Counted from the first letter of the stretch, positions 35,126 through 43,490 are shown. The stretch is DNA of 53,034 nt from JANMMJ01 sp964543235 (GCA_964543235.1 CAZIXE010000024.1:1-53034); one strand, 5' to 3'. Translations and numbers: made by a program. Notes: a model not told the origin generated them from the sequence alone.

Positions 35126-35796
35126 CGTGCCAGTGCCGCCAGAACGGCCTCGCACTGTCCCCTGACACCCTTGACGCCAGGCGCGAAGGCCTCCTCGAAG
35201 ATTGCCGAACCGATCGTGAAGGCGCTGGCACCACTCGCTTTGACTGCCCGGATTCGCTCCGGCGAATCGATGCTGCCGGCCACGATCAGGTAGCCATCGT
35301 CACCAAGTCCGCGGCGTGCCGCCCGGATCAGCTCGACGGGATCGGCCTCCTCAGCCCGGTACGCCAGGAGATCGACCCCCGGGCAGCCGGCCGCTATGGC
35401 TGCGCGGCAGTCTGCCTCGATGCGCGCCGGATCGCCATAGAGCCGCGTGGGATGACCCATTGGCAGGCCCGGAAACGGGTAATACTTGACGGGCAGGCCA
35501 GCGAATGACGTTAACGCAAACGTCGTCTCCTGCCCGCCCAAGACCCTGTCGACACCCAGTTCGGCGGCAGCGATGATCGACGACCGGATGGTATCCGGTG
35601 TTGTACTTACAACTTCAACATAAGAAATCGCACCAGATGACCTGATGCGCGCCGTGAGCAGGCGTAGCGTCGCAAGATCGGCGCCGACATCCTTAAATCC
35701 CACATGGGTGAGGCCCACGTCCCTGACCTGATCGAAAACGTCAAGGCAATTGTCGACCGTCTTGTCATGGTGGGTAAGCATGAAGATGAAGTCCAT
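35122..35796 (-). CDS. TIM-barrel protein of unknown substrate
   Basis: 224 residues from ATG 35796 (MDFIFMLTHHDKTV). The open frame extends to 35865 but would then cover the probable operator and the opposite promoter. The pattern is a phosphate-binding TIM barrel: beta strands alternating with helices, a late VAGSIDSPERIRAVKASGAS and a final TIGSAIFEEAF, as in RPE-, HisA- and KGPDC-type enzymes. I do not recognise the exact family. Operon partners (glycerol-1-phosphate-dehydrogenase-like, HAD phosphatase, FGGY kinase) suggest an aldolase or isomerase on a phosphorylated polyol. The segment coding VEVVSTT uses AT-rich codons rare in this DNA and coincides with a 14-bp palindrome. Confidence 0.65.
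   Translation of the reverse strand: MDFIFMLTHHDKTVDNCLDVFDQVRDVGLTHVGFKDVGADLATLRLLTARIRSSGAISYVEVVSTTPDTIRSSIIAAAELGVDRVLGGQETTFALTSFAGLPVKYYPFPGLPMGHPTRLYGDPARIEADCRAAIAAGCPGVDLLAYRAEEADPVELIRAARRGLGDDGYLIVAGSIDSPERIRAVKASGASAFTIGSAIFEEAFAPGVKGVRGQCEAVLAALAR
35600..35613. promoter_or_regulatory. Candidate internal operator (copy 2 of GTTGyACTwACAAC)
   Basis: GTTGTACTTACAAC, a palindrome with 6-bp arms around CT, lies inside the TIM-barrel coding region. It matches the intergenic copy at 35831-35844 at 12 of 14 positions (16-nt match including a leading GT). The codons here (GTA, AGT, ACA, ACA) are AT-rich and atypical for this genome, as if the DNA sequence itself is conserved. Confidence 0.45.
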
Positions 35797-35830
35797 GACA
35801 CTGCTCTCTGTTGGACCTTCAAAGTTTCGT

Positions 35831-35844
35831 GTTGCACTAACAAC
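35831..35844. promoter_or_regulatory. Candidate operator between divergent operons (copy 1)
   Basis: GTTGCACTAACAAC, an interrupted palindrome (GTTG...CAAC), sits in the 71-bp gap between the TIM-barrel gene and the hydrolase gene, with AT-rich flanks (AACATATTTTTGG). A near-identical copy lies 231 bp away at 35600. It is placed to control both operons and the DeoR-type regulator at 33031 is the obvious candidate to bind it, though no binding data exist. Confidence 0.45.
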
Positions 35845-35867
35845 ATATTTTTGGCAGCATCGCAAGC

Positions 35868-36563
35868 ATGTCGTGGAAGACGGATTTCCGGTCGATCTAT
35901 TGTGATGGCGCCCCTGAGCCGGACGACATGGTCCTGCCCCCTGATGAGACAGCCTTTCTCGTCATCGATATCCAGAATACCTACCTCGAACGGCCCCGCT
36001 ACGACACGCTTACGACCGCCGAGCGCCGCCGTTACGACGCCTGGACGCCGTTTCACGACCGCATGCAGAACATTGTCATTCCCCGCACTGCAAAGCTCCT
36101 CGACCTGTTCCGCCGCAATGGCGTCGAATGCCTGTTTGCCCGCATCGCCTGCCACACCAGGGATGGCCGCGACCGCTCCCTGAGCCAGAAGAAACCGGGT
36201 TGGAACAACCTGCTGCTGCCTAAGGATGAGCATGCCTCGCAGTTTGCCGCAGAACTGGCACCCCGGGGCGATGAAATCGTCCTGACCAAGACCACCGACT
36301 CGGCCCTCACCGGTACCAACCTCCGGCTCATTCTCCACAACCTCGGCATCAAGAACGTCATCTGTGCCGGCATCTTCACCGACCAGTGTGTTTCATCGAC
36401 GGTGCGCAGCCTCGCCGACGAAAGCTACAATGTCATTGTCGTGGAGGATTGCTGCGCCGCAGGATCCGACGAACTTCACAGAAAGGAGCTCGAAATCATC
36501 AACATGATCTATTGCCACGTTATGTCGAGCGCCGAGGTGCAGGACATGATGAAGCTTTCCTAG
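35868..36563 (+). CDS. Isochorismatase-fold cysteine hydrolase
   Basis: 231 residues. The catalytic triad of the family is visible: D34 (VIDIQN), K141 (LTKTTDSAL) and C174 (FTDQCVSST). The long N-terminal segment and DGRDRSLSQKKPGWNN place it in the amidohydrolase-type branch (related to N-carbamoylsarcosine amidases, biuret hydrolases, nicotinamidases). Expected chemistry: amide or carbamoyl C-N cleavage on a small molecule, perhaps the compound imported by the ABC system that follows. First gene of the plus-strand operon. Confidence 0.82.
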   Translation: MSWKTDFRSIYCDGAPEPDDMVLPPDETAFLVIDIQNTYLERPRYDTLTTAERRRYDAWTPFHDRMQNIVIPRTAKLLDLFRRNGVECLFARIACHTRDGRDRSLSQKKPGWNNLLLPKDEHASQFAAELAPRGDEIVLTKTTDSALTGTNLRLILHNLGIKNVICAGIFTDQCVSSTVRSLADESYNVIVVEDCCAAGSDELHRKELEIINMIYCHVMSSAEVQDMMKLS

Positions 36564-36648
36564 TGTGATCTTTTCACTCACACGCGAAAATGCTCAAATC
36601 GCAACAAGCGCAGCCGCCAAGGCTGCAGACAGCACGGGAGACGAACGC

Positions 36649-37812
36649 ATGGAAATGATGAGACTTTCGCGCCGCAACTTCATGCAGCGCTCGGCCGCCA
36701 TGGCTGCCGCCTTTGCCGCCGGCAGCCGGTTTTCGATCGGCACCGCCGAGGCGGCGCGCGAGAAGGAACTGAACATCCTCTGCTGGGAAGGATACAACTC
36801 GGCGCAGGTTCTCGATCCTTTCCGCTCCCTTCATGGTGCCACGGTGAAGGCCGAATCCCTCACCAATGACCCGACCATGATCAACCGCCTCAGGGCCGGC
36901 GAAACCAATGTCTGGGATCTGATCAACGTCAACAACCCCTGGGCCCGCAAGGTCATGCTGCCCGAAGGCCTGATCAAGCCGCTCGACCGCGCCGAATTCG
37001 AACCCTTCTTTGAGAAGATGATGCCGGAATTCAAGCCGCCCTACCGTTGGGCCATGGACGAATCCGGCGAGCAGCTGATCGGCATGGCGCAGCGCTTCGG
37101 GCCCTACTCTTTTGTGGTCAATACCGACAAGGTCAGCCGCGATGCCGCTGAGGACCAGGGCTGGAACCTGTGGAACGATCCGGCCAATGACGGCAAGTAC
37201 GGCATACTCGAGTCCGACGACTGGAACGTCTTTGACATCTGTTGCATCGCCGGCTTCGATCCCTTCAAGACCCACACTGACGACGAGGTGGCGAAGTTCA
37301 CCGAAACCGCCAAGCGGGTGTTCAAGGGTGCCAAGGTTGTAGGTGACATTGCCACCATGAACCAGGCATTGGTGTCGGGCGAGATTGACTTCCACCTGAC
37401 CGGCGGCACCTACTCGGCCTCGCCGGCCCGCGCCGACGGCAACAAGAACATCCGCGGCATTACGCCGAAGTCGGGACCGCTGGCCGGCGGCAAAGGCGGT
37501 ATTGCCTGGATCGAGATCACCTCGGTGGTCAACAATCCCCAGGTGTCACCGCTCGCCACCGAGTTCCTGAAATACGTTCAGGATCCCAAGATGTCGCATG
37601 TCGTCGCCTTCGCCGAAGGCACGTTCAACCCGGTAACCCAGATGGGCAACAAGGAGTGCTTCGACCTGTTCACGGCCGAGGAACTCGACGCCATCCAGTG
37701 GGATTCGCTGGCTGAGGAGATGGCCCGTTCGGTCGAGTATGATATCGTTCCGGACTACGACAAGCTGCTCGACATCATGACCGCCGCCAAGAAGGAAGCA
37801 TCGGCAGGGTAA
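36649..37812 (+). CDS. Periplasmic solute-binding protein, spermidine/putrescine (PotD) type, Tat-exported
   Basis: 387 residues from ATG 36649, with GGGAG 8 bases upstream. The N-terminus carries a twin-arginine signal (LSRRNFMQR) and an Ala-rich hydrophobic stretch. The mature part has the type 1 extracellular solute-binding fold (LNILCWEGYNSAQVLDPF; VVNTDKVS; PQVSPLATEFLKYVQDP) typical of PotD-like proteins. Ligand unknown; polyamines, amino compounds or sugar acids are all possible. The gene is separated from the ABC core genes by a strong terminator, so the binding protein is probably made in excess. Confidence 0.85.
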   Translation: MEMMRLSRRNFMQRSAAMAAAFAAGSRFSIGTAEAAREKELNILCWEGYNSAQVLDPFRSLHGATVKAESLTNDPTMINRLRAGETNVWDLINVNNPWARKVMLPEGLIKPLDRAEFEPFFEKMMPEFKPPYRWAMDESGEQLIGMAQRFGPYSFVVNTDKVSRDAAEDQGWNLWNDPANDGKYGILESDDWNVFDICCIAGFDPFKTHTDDEVAKFTETAKRVFKGAKVVGDIATMNQALVSGEIDFHLTGGTYSASPARADGNKNIRGITPKSGPLAGGKGGIAWIEITSVVNNPQVSPLATEFLKYVQDPKMSHVVAFAEGTFNPVTQMGNKECFDLFTAEELDAIQWDSLAEEMARSVEYDIVPDYDKLLDIMTAAKKEASAG

Positions 37813-37834
37813 CCTCCCCCCTGCGACCTCTGCG

Positions 37835-37863
37835 CCCTCCCTCTTCGTGAGGGAGGGTCTTTC
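37835..37863 (+). terminator. Strong rho-independent terminator after the binding-protein gene
   Basis: CCCTCCCTC (37835-37843), loop TTCGT, GAGGGAGGG (37849-37857), then TCTTTC. A 9-bp GC-rich perfect stem followed by a U-rich run. It separates the periplasmic binding protein from the ATPase and permease genes, and partial readthrough would give excess binding protein. Confidence 0.85.
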
Positions 37864-37879
37864 ATTGTAGACTTGCCAG

Positions 37880-38944
37880 ATGCCTGCCCGACCAACGATC
37901 CTTCAGCTCAAGTCCGTCACCAAGACATTCGGCAAGCTCAACGCCGTCGACGGCATCGATCTCGACATCGCCGACGGCGAGTTCTTCACGATCGTTGGTC
38001 CCTCGGGATCCGGCAAGACCACCATGATCCGCATGCTGGCCGGCATGGAACAGCCGACCGCCGGTGATATCCTGCTCAGGGGCAAGCGCATCAACGATGT
38101 TCCTGCCAACAAGCGCCCGACCTGCATGGTGTTCCAGTCGCTGGCGCTGTTTCCGCATCGCACCGTGGGCGAGAACATCGAGTTCCCGCTGAAAATCCGC
38201 GGCGTCGCCCCCCGGAAGCGGAGGGCCCGGGCCATGGAGTTGCTCCGCCAGCTTCGCCTTCCGGAAGACTACTATGCGAAAAGTGTTCTCAAGTGCTCGG
38301 GTGGCGAGCGTCAGCGCGTGGCTCTCGCCCGTGCCCTCGCCTTCGATCCCGAGATTCTCTTCTTCGACGAGCCCTTGTCCGCGATCGACTACAAGCTGCG
38401 CAAGACTCTCGAGAAAGAGCTGAAGGACATTCATCGCGAGACTCGCAAGACCTTCGTCTACATCACCCACAGTCTCGAAGAGGCGATGGTGATGTCTGAC
38501 CGCATCGGTGTCATGCGTGCCGGCCGGCTCGTCCAGGTCGGCACTCCCAACGAAATCTATTCGGCACCGAAGGACAAGTTCGTCTCCGAGTTCATGGGTG
38601 ACGTGAATGTCATTCCGGTCCGCCTCAATGGCAAGAGTCTTGTCGCTGAAGGGTTCTCAACGGCCGTGACAGCACCTCCCGTGCCGAAAGGTTTCACTGC
38701 CGGGCATCTGGTGATCCGCCCCGAGTTCATGCGATTCATCGGCAAGAGCAAGGAAGCTGATAACAGTATCAAGGGCAAACTCTACAACGAATATGCGCTG
38801 GGCTCGCGCATCCAGTACCAGGTCCGGGCCGGCGAACGTGTCTATGTTGTGGAGAAATTGCGTCAGCAAGCGCCGAAGCTTGCCCTCGACCAGGACGTCC
38901 TCATCGGTTGGGATGCCGCCGATTCAGTGCTGGTGGCGGATTGA
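37880..38944 (+). CDS. ABC transporter ATP-binding protein (PotA-like)
   Basis: 354 residues. Walker A is GPSGSGKTT (40-48), the Q-loop region is TCMVFQSLALFPHRTVGENI, the signature motif is CSGGERQRVALARAL (an LSGGQ variant), Walker B is ILFFDEPLS, followed by the H-loop YITHSLEEA. A C-terminal TOBE-type regulatory domain follows. Energises a type I importer together with the two permeases after it (2- and 4-bp gaps). Confidence 0.9.
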   Translation: MPARPTILQLKSVTKTFGKLNAVDGIDLDIADGEFFTIVGPSGSGKTTMIRMLAGMEQPTAGDILLRGKRINDVPANKRPTCMVFQSLALFPHRTVGENIEFPLKIRGVAPRKRRARAMELLRQLRLPEDYYAKSVLKCSGGERQRVALARALAFDPEILFFDEPLSAIDYKLRKTLEKELKDIHRETRKTFVYITHSLEEAMVMSDRIGVMRAGRLVQVGTPNEIYSAPKDKFVSEFMGDVNVIPVRLNGKSLVAEGFSTAVTAPPVPKGFTAGHLVIRPEFMRFIGKSKEADNSIKGKLYNEYALGSRIQYQVRAGERVYVVEKLRQQAPKLALDQDVLIGWDAADSVLVAD

Positions 38945-38946
38945 GC

Positions 38947-39810
38947 ATGCGCCAGACCAGCCTTCGCTTCGAATTGGCGCAAGGATCCAAATACGCTTTG
39001 CCGCTGCTGCTCTTCCTGCTGATCGGCTTTGCCGCCCCGCTGCTTGCCGTAATCGGCTATAGTTTCATGCCGGCCCGCTCTTTCGGCCTTGCTCATGCGC
39101 CGCAGCTCGGCAACTACGCGGAAGTCTTCTCCGGCAATTCCTACATCTCCTTCGGCTGGTCACTGCTGTTTGCCGCTCTCACAGTCTTGTTCCTCGCCCT
39201 GATCTGTTATCCGATCGCCTACGGTATGTCGCGCGTCTTCGGCAGATGGGCGCCCATCATCACGCTGCTCTTCACCATTCCGCTGTTCGTGTCCGAAAAT
39301 GTCCGGCTCTATGGCTGGATCCTGTTCTTCATCAAGAATGGCGTACTCCTCGGCACGCTCAAGTCCTGGTTCGGCATTGAGCCGGAAAGCTGGCTGTTCA
39401 CCAGGCCGATGGTGCTGCTCGGCATGATCTATGTCTATCTGCCCTTCATGCTGTTCCCGATGAGCCTCGGCGTGGCCATGGTCCCGAATGAAACCCGCGA
39501 TGCGGCCGCGGATCTCGGTGCCTCGCGCTGGCAGGTCTTCAGAGAGGTTGAACTTCCGCTTTCCATGCCCGGCATCATGATCGGCTTGCTGCTGACCTTT
39601 GTCCTCGCCGTCGGTGCCATTGCCGAGGCCAAGATTCTCGGTGGCCAGACCATCATCCCGATCACCCATGATATCGAGATAGCCTTCACCTATGCGCAGA
39701 ACTGGCCGCTGGGAGCGGCTCTCTCGGTGCTGCTCATGCTGGTGGTCGGCACGTTGGTGCTGCTGGTGCTGCGCCGCTTCGATCTCGATGCCATACTGGG
39801 GCGGAGGTAG
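38947..39810 (+). CDS. ABC transporter permease (PotB-like)
   Basis: 287 residues from ATG 38947, 2 bp after the ATPase stop. Six predicted membrane helices and the EAA loop (NETRDAAADLGASRWQVFRE) that docks on the ATPase. Inner-membrane half of the importer; the partner is the next gene. Confidence 0.9.
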   Translation: MRQTSLRFELAQGSKYALPLLLFLLIGFAAPLLAVIGYSFMPARSFGLAHAPQLGNYAEVFSGNSYISFGWSLLFAALTVLFLALICYPIAYGMSRVFGRWAPIITLLFTIPLFVSENVRLYGWILFFIKNGVLLGTLKSWFGIEPESWLFTRPMVLLGMIYVYLPFMLFPMSLGVAMVPNETRDAAADLGASRWQVFREVELPLSMPGIMIGLLLTFVLAVGAIAEAKILGGQTIIPITHDIEIAFTYAQNWPLGAALSVLLMLVVGTLVLLVLRRFDLDAILGRR

Positions 39811-39814
39811 CGCC

Positions 39815-40615
39815 ATGACCCAGCGTGCCCGCCATGCCCTGATCTGGGTCTGGACGCTTTGCATCCTCATATTCGTCTATCTGCCGGCCGTCTGTATCCT
39901 TCTCGCATCGCTCACCTCGAGCCGCTATTTCCTGTTCCCCATACAGAAATGGGGGCTCGACTGGTGGCGCAAGACCTTCGCGTCCATCGAAGTCCATCAG
40001 CTGTTCAAGACCTCGATTTCGATCGCTCTTCTCGTGATGGTGATTGCCGTTGTCATCGGGTTCCTTGGAGCACTCGCCTTCGCGCGCTATCATTGGAAGG
40101 GAAGATCCCTGTTCCAGAAGATTGTGCTGCTGCCTATCTTTTTTCCCCAATCGGTACTCGGGCTCGCATTGCTGCTATGGTTCAACGCACTGGGCCTGCA
40201 GATGTCATGGCAGACCGCAGTTTTTGCCCATCTTGTCTGGATCATTCCGGTAGTGACGCTGGTGATTTCCATTCAGGTCTACAGCTTCGACCCGACGCTC
40301 GAGGAGGCAGCATTCGATCTTGGTGCCTCGCGCTGGCAGGTCTTTCGGGAAGTGACCTTGCCGGTGCTCTTGCCAGGTGTCATCTCGGGCGCGCTGTTTG
40401 CCTTTCTGCTGTCCTGGGGAAATTTCCCGTTGTCGCTTTTCACGACCGGCGCCGATACCACGATCCCGGAATATCTCTATGCGAAGATGGTGGCCGGATA
40501 TACGCCGGGCGTGCCGGTTCTCGGCACCGTCTCGACCTTTGGTGCCGCGATCATTCTGCTCGGCGGCTACTGGCTCTACACCGTGCGTCGGGCCCGGCAG
40601 GTTGCTGATATCTAG
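39815..40615 (+). CDS. ABC transporter permease (PotC-like)
   Basis: 266 residues from ATG 39815. Six membrane helices with EAA loop (PTLEEAAFDLGASRWQVFRE). It completes the importer of this operon (binding protein, ATPase, two permeases). Followed 9 bp later by the SDR gene with an AGGGAGG ribosome-binding site. Confidence 0.9.
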   Translation: MTQRARHALIWVWTLCILIFVYLPAVCILLASLTSSRYFLFPIQKWGLDWWRKTFASIEVHQLFKTSISIALLVMVIAVVIGFLGALAFARYHWKGRSLFQKIVLLPIFFPQSVLGLALLLWFNALGLQMSWQTAVFAHLVWIIPVVTLVISIQVYSFDPTLEEAAFDLGASRWQVFREVTLPVLLPGVISGALFAFLLSWGNFPLSLFTTGADTTIPEYLYAKMVAGYTPGVPVLGTVSTFGAAIILLGGYWLYTVRRARQVADI

Positions 40616-40624
40616 GGAGGAAAC

Positions 40625-41395
40625 ATGTTCACGTCGCTGGCTGGCAAGTCTGTCATAGTAACGGGAGGGTCGAAAGGTATCGGCAAGGGCATCGCTCGGG
40701 TCTTTGCGCGCGCCGGCTGCAAGGTTCTGGTGGTTTCCCGGCACCTGAACGAGGCCGAGGCCTCTGCCAGGGAACTGGGCGGCAGCGCCTCCGGCTTTGC
40801 CGCCGATGTGACCGACATGAAGAGCATGGAGGCCATGGCCAGGGCCGCTGCCGAGCGTCATGGCGGCATTGACGTGCTCTGTGCGAATGCCGGCATCTTT
40901 CCGCCGGCGCGGTTGGAAGAGATGACGGATGAACAGTGGGATCTGGTGTTGAACACCAATCTCAAGGGCACCTTCCATTCCGTGAAGGCATGCTTGCCTT
41001 ATCTCAAGAACTCAAAGCAGGGACGCATTGTCATCACGTCCTCGATCACCGGGCCGGTGACCGGCTTCCCTGGCTGGACTCATTACGGCGCGACCAAGGC
41101 CGGGCAGCTTGGTTTCATGCGCACCGCCTGCATGGAACTCGCCAAATACGGCATTACCGTCAATGCCGTGATGCCGGGCAATATCCTCACCGAGGGCTTG
41201 ATCGGAATGGGCGAGGACTACCAGAAGTCCATGGCCGCATCCATTCCGCTCAAACGCCTGGGCGATGTCGAGGACATCGGCAATGCCGCGCTGTTCCTGG
41301 CCACCAAAGAGGCCAGCTACATCACGGGGCAGACCATCATCGTGGATGGCGGCCAGATCATTCCTGAATCGCTTGACGCCCTCGCTCAGGCCTGA
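40625..41395 (+). CDS. SDR-family oxidoreductase (FabG-like)
   Basis: 256 residues. Classical SDR: TGGSKGIGKGIARVF (residues ~12-26), NAGIFPP, the catalytic Ser in ITSSITGPV and YGATKAG (YxxxK), and the C-terminal GQTIIVDGGQIIPES. Probably oxidises or reduces a hydroxyl or keto group of the substrate imported by the preceding ABC genes. It ends the plus-strand operon and overlaps the FAD oxidoreductase gene tail-to-tail by 10 bases. Confidence 0.87.
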   Translation: MFTSLAGKSVIVTGGSKGIGKGIARVFARAGCKVLVVSRHLNEAEASARELGGSASGFAADVTDMKSMEAMARAAAERHGGIDVLCANAGIFPPARLEEMTDEQWDLVLNTNLKGTFHSVKACLPYLKNSKQGRIVITSSITGPVTGFPGWTHYGATKAGQLGFMRTACMELAKYGITVNAVMPGNILTEGLIGMGEDYQKSMAASIPLKRLGDVEDIGNAALFLATKEASYITGQTIIVDGGQIIPESLDALAQA

Positions 41396-42459
41396 GCGAA
41401 GCGATCAGGCACAAAGGGCGCGAGCAGCGGATCGCGATCGCCATCGAGAATTTCTCGGGCGGCCATCTGTCCGGTGGCGGCGGCATTGGTGATGCCCGAG
41501 TGCATCACGGCCATGTAAAGGCCTTCAACGCCCGGCGCCCGGCCGATCACCGGCAGGCCATCCTTGGGTGTCGGGCGGTAGCCGACTGTATGGAAGCCCA
41601 GGCGCAGCCTGTCGCCGTCAGTAAAGAAGTCTTGCACTTTCCGGAACAGCGCCTTCGCCGTTTCGTCGGGCCGTTCGCCGGGTTCCGAGCCGCTAAAATC
41701 GCTGCCGGCGACGACCCGGCCCTCGGCCGTCTGCCTGACATGCAGCTCCGGTGCGATCAACAGCCCGTTGATGAATTTCGCCACCGGTTCTGAATGCACC
41801 AGGAGGCCCGGTGGCGTAGAGAGCGGCAGTGCAAAGCCGGCAGACTGCAACAGCTGCACTGATCCGGCACCGGCCGCGACGACCACCTCATCGGCGGCAA
41901 TGCTGCCCGACTCCGTTTCCGCACCCCTCACCTTTCCGTCCGCCATGAGCAGCCGTTTGACATGTGTGCGCGGGCGGAATGTGGCATTCTGTTCGCAGGC
42001 CGCCTGCAGCAGGGCCGCGGACGCCACATGCGGCTCGACGACGCCTTCTTCAGCAACGTGCAGTGCATGCTCTGGAACTCTTCGAAGCGACGGTTCCAGC
42101 CCCCTGATCTCGTCCGCGTTGACGGCGCGAATGCCATAACCCCATCCACCGTGTTCTGCAGCAAATGCCCGCAACGCTTCAGGCGGCAGGTCCCAGCAGA
42201 TTGCCCCACAGCAGGTCAAGCCGACCGCCCGAACCCGGCCGGCCAGTTCGCGCCACATCTGCATGGAACGATGGCGAAAGCGGAAATAGGGCTCGGCATT
42301 TCCCCAGCTGGCATTGATCCACGCCCACGACGCCCGCGTGGCGATGCCGCCGCCTTCCGCTGCGTCGACGACAGTCACGCGCGCCCCGCGCTCAGCCAGA
42401 TGCAACGCAATGGATGAGCCGACAATGCCGCTGCCGATGACAAGAATATGCCGATCCAT
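41386..42459 (-). CDS. FAD-dependent oxidoreductase (glycine/D-amino-acid oxidase family, DAO fold)
   Basis: 357 residues. The Rossmann FAD motif is VIGSGIVGSSIALHLAERGA (residues 6-25), and the C-terminal GYRPTPKDGLPVIGRAPGVEG and HSGITNAAATGQMAAREI are DAO signatures. These enzymes oxidise secondary or primary amines such as glycine, sarcosine or D-amino acids, releasing the imine. With an isochorismatase-type hydrolase and a polyamine-type importer nearby, an amine substrate is reasonable. Gap of 185 bp to the divergent hydroxylase gene. Confidence 0.85.
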   Translation of the reverse strand: MDRHILVIGSGIVGSSIALHLAERGARVTVVDAAEGGGIATRASWAWINASWGNAEPYFRFRHRSMQMWRELAGRVRAVGLTCCGAICWDLPPEALRAFAAEHGGWGYGIRAVNADEIRGLEPSLRRVPEHALHVAEEGVVEPHVASAALLQAACEQNATFRPRTHVKRLLMADGKVRGAETESGSIAADEVVVAAGAGSVQLLQSAGFALPLSTPPGLLVHSEPVAKFINGLLIAPELHVRQTAEGRVVAGSDFSGSEPGERPDETAKALFRKVQDFFTDGDRLRLGFHTVGYRPTPKDGLPVIGRAPGVEGLYMAVMHSGITNAAATGQMAAREILDGDRDPLLAPFVPDRFAQA

Positions 42460-42644
42460 GACGGTTCTTATGCCTCAACCGCACGCCCCTTTCCACGGGC
42501 CGTCACCCGCTGCCACCAGCCTGCGGCAATTGCGCAGTCCCCGGCTCTTGTATTCCCGCCGGAGTTGGGTTTTCTGGGGTCGGTTGGCTCACTGGACGTC
42601 ATGTTGGGGCCGCCCGCGCCGAGCAGCCTTGCGGGAGAAACCAT

Positions 42645-43469
42645 ATGCGATATCGCGAACACAGCACCGATCAGCCGTTTCTGTTGCAGCTGAAGCAGTT
42701 TCGCCGCCGGGCGGTCAAGACCCTGGGCAAGAAACTGACTCGCAATCTCGCGGACTTCCTTGGCCGCCAGTCCCTGGTGGGTGACACGCCGATCATTGAT
42801 GACCGGCTGTTCCCGTTTCTCGAGGCTTTTCGCCAAGAGTGGCGCGCGATTCGCGACGAGGTGACCGCCATTCTTGCCCACCGCGATGCCATCCCCGCCT
42901 TCCAGGAGGTTTCGCCGGACCAGTATCGAATCTCGACGGGCAAGAACTGGCGCACATTCGTGCTTTACGGGTTCCGCCTGAAGATGGCGCGCAATTGCAG
43001 CCAGGCGCCGGTGACCACCCGGCTCCTCGAATCTGTCCCCAACCTGCAAACGGCCTGGTTCTCCATCCTGGCACCGGGCTACCACATCCCCGCCCATCGC
43101 GGCGTCTCGAAGGGCATCATTCGCGCCCATCTCGGTCTCATCATTCCCAAGAACGCCGAGGCCTGCCGCATCCGGGTGGGCGACCAGGTCAAGGTCTGGC
43201 GCGAGGGCGAACTCTTCGTGTTCGACGATACCTATGAACACGAGGTCTGGAACGACACGCCGGAGGAGCGCGTCATCCTGCTGTTCGACTTCGACCGGCC
43301 GATGCGCTTCTGGGGCCGCGTAGTCAATGCCGCATTCCTGCGCCTGATGAAGCTCACCGCCTTCTATCAGGAACCGAAGCGCAACCTGCAGACCTTCGAA
43401 GAGCGCTTCGAGGCCGCCACCCGGCGGGCCGAGCAGAATCTCGAGGCGCTGTCCGAGCGGGACAACTGA
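42645..43469 (+). CDS. Aspartyl/asparaginyl beta-hydroxylase family (LpxO-like) dioxygenase
   Basis: 274 residues. The AspH/LpxO core is HIPAHRG (H151), IIRAHLGLIIP (R160, H162), then FDDTYEHEVWN (H199) and RVILLFDFDRP (R209). These fit Fe(II) ligands and the 2-oxoglutarate contacts. Relatives hydroxylate Asp/Asn side chains or, as LpxO, the fatty acids of lipid A; the basic, amphipathic N-terminus would suit membrane association. Substrate unknown. An RBS (GGGAGAAA) precedes the ATG at 42645. Confidence 0.82.
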   Translation: MRYREHSTDQPFLLQLKQFRRRAVKTLGKKLTRNLADFLGRQSLVGDTPIIDDRLFPFLEAFRQEWRAIRDEVTAILAHRDAIPAFQEVSPDQYRISTGKNWRTFVLYGFRLKMARNCSQAPVTTRLLESVPNLQTAWFSILAPGYHIPAHRGVSKGIIRAHLGLIIPKNAEACRIRVGDQVKVWREGELFVFDDTYEHEVWNDTPEERVILLFDFDRPMRFWGRVVNAAFLRLMKLTAFYQEPKRNLQTFEERFEAATRRAEQNLEALSERDN

Positions 43470-43490
43470 ACCGCACTCCGCGACGTCATT

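Noticed and set aside
35122..35796. TIM-barrel protein as a PcrB/GGGP synthase partner of the glycerol-1-phosphate dehydrogenase
   Set aside because: Attractive because of the neighbour, but the sequence lacks resemblance to PcrB beyond the general barrel pattern.
35797..35865. Longer start for the TIM-barrel protein at 35865
   Set aside because: It would run through the candidate operator and the opposite promoter; ATG 35796 gives a proper barrel N-terminus.
36563..36583. GTGTGA...TCACAC inverted repeat after the hydrolase stop as a terminator
   Set aside because: Nested imperfect arms and no T-run after it; could be a regulatory site but is not strong enough to list.
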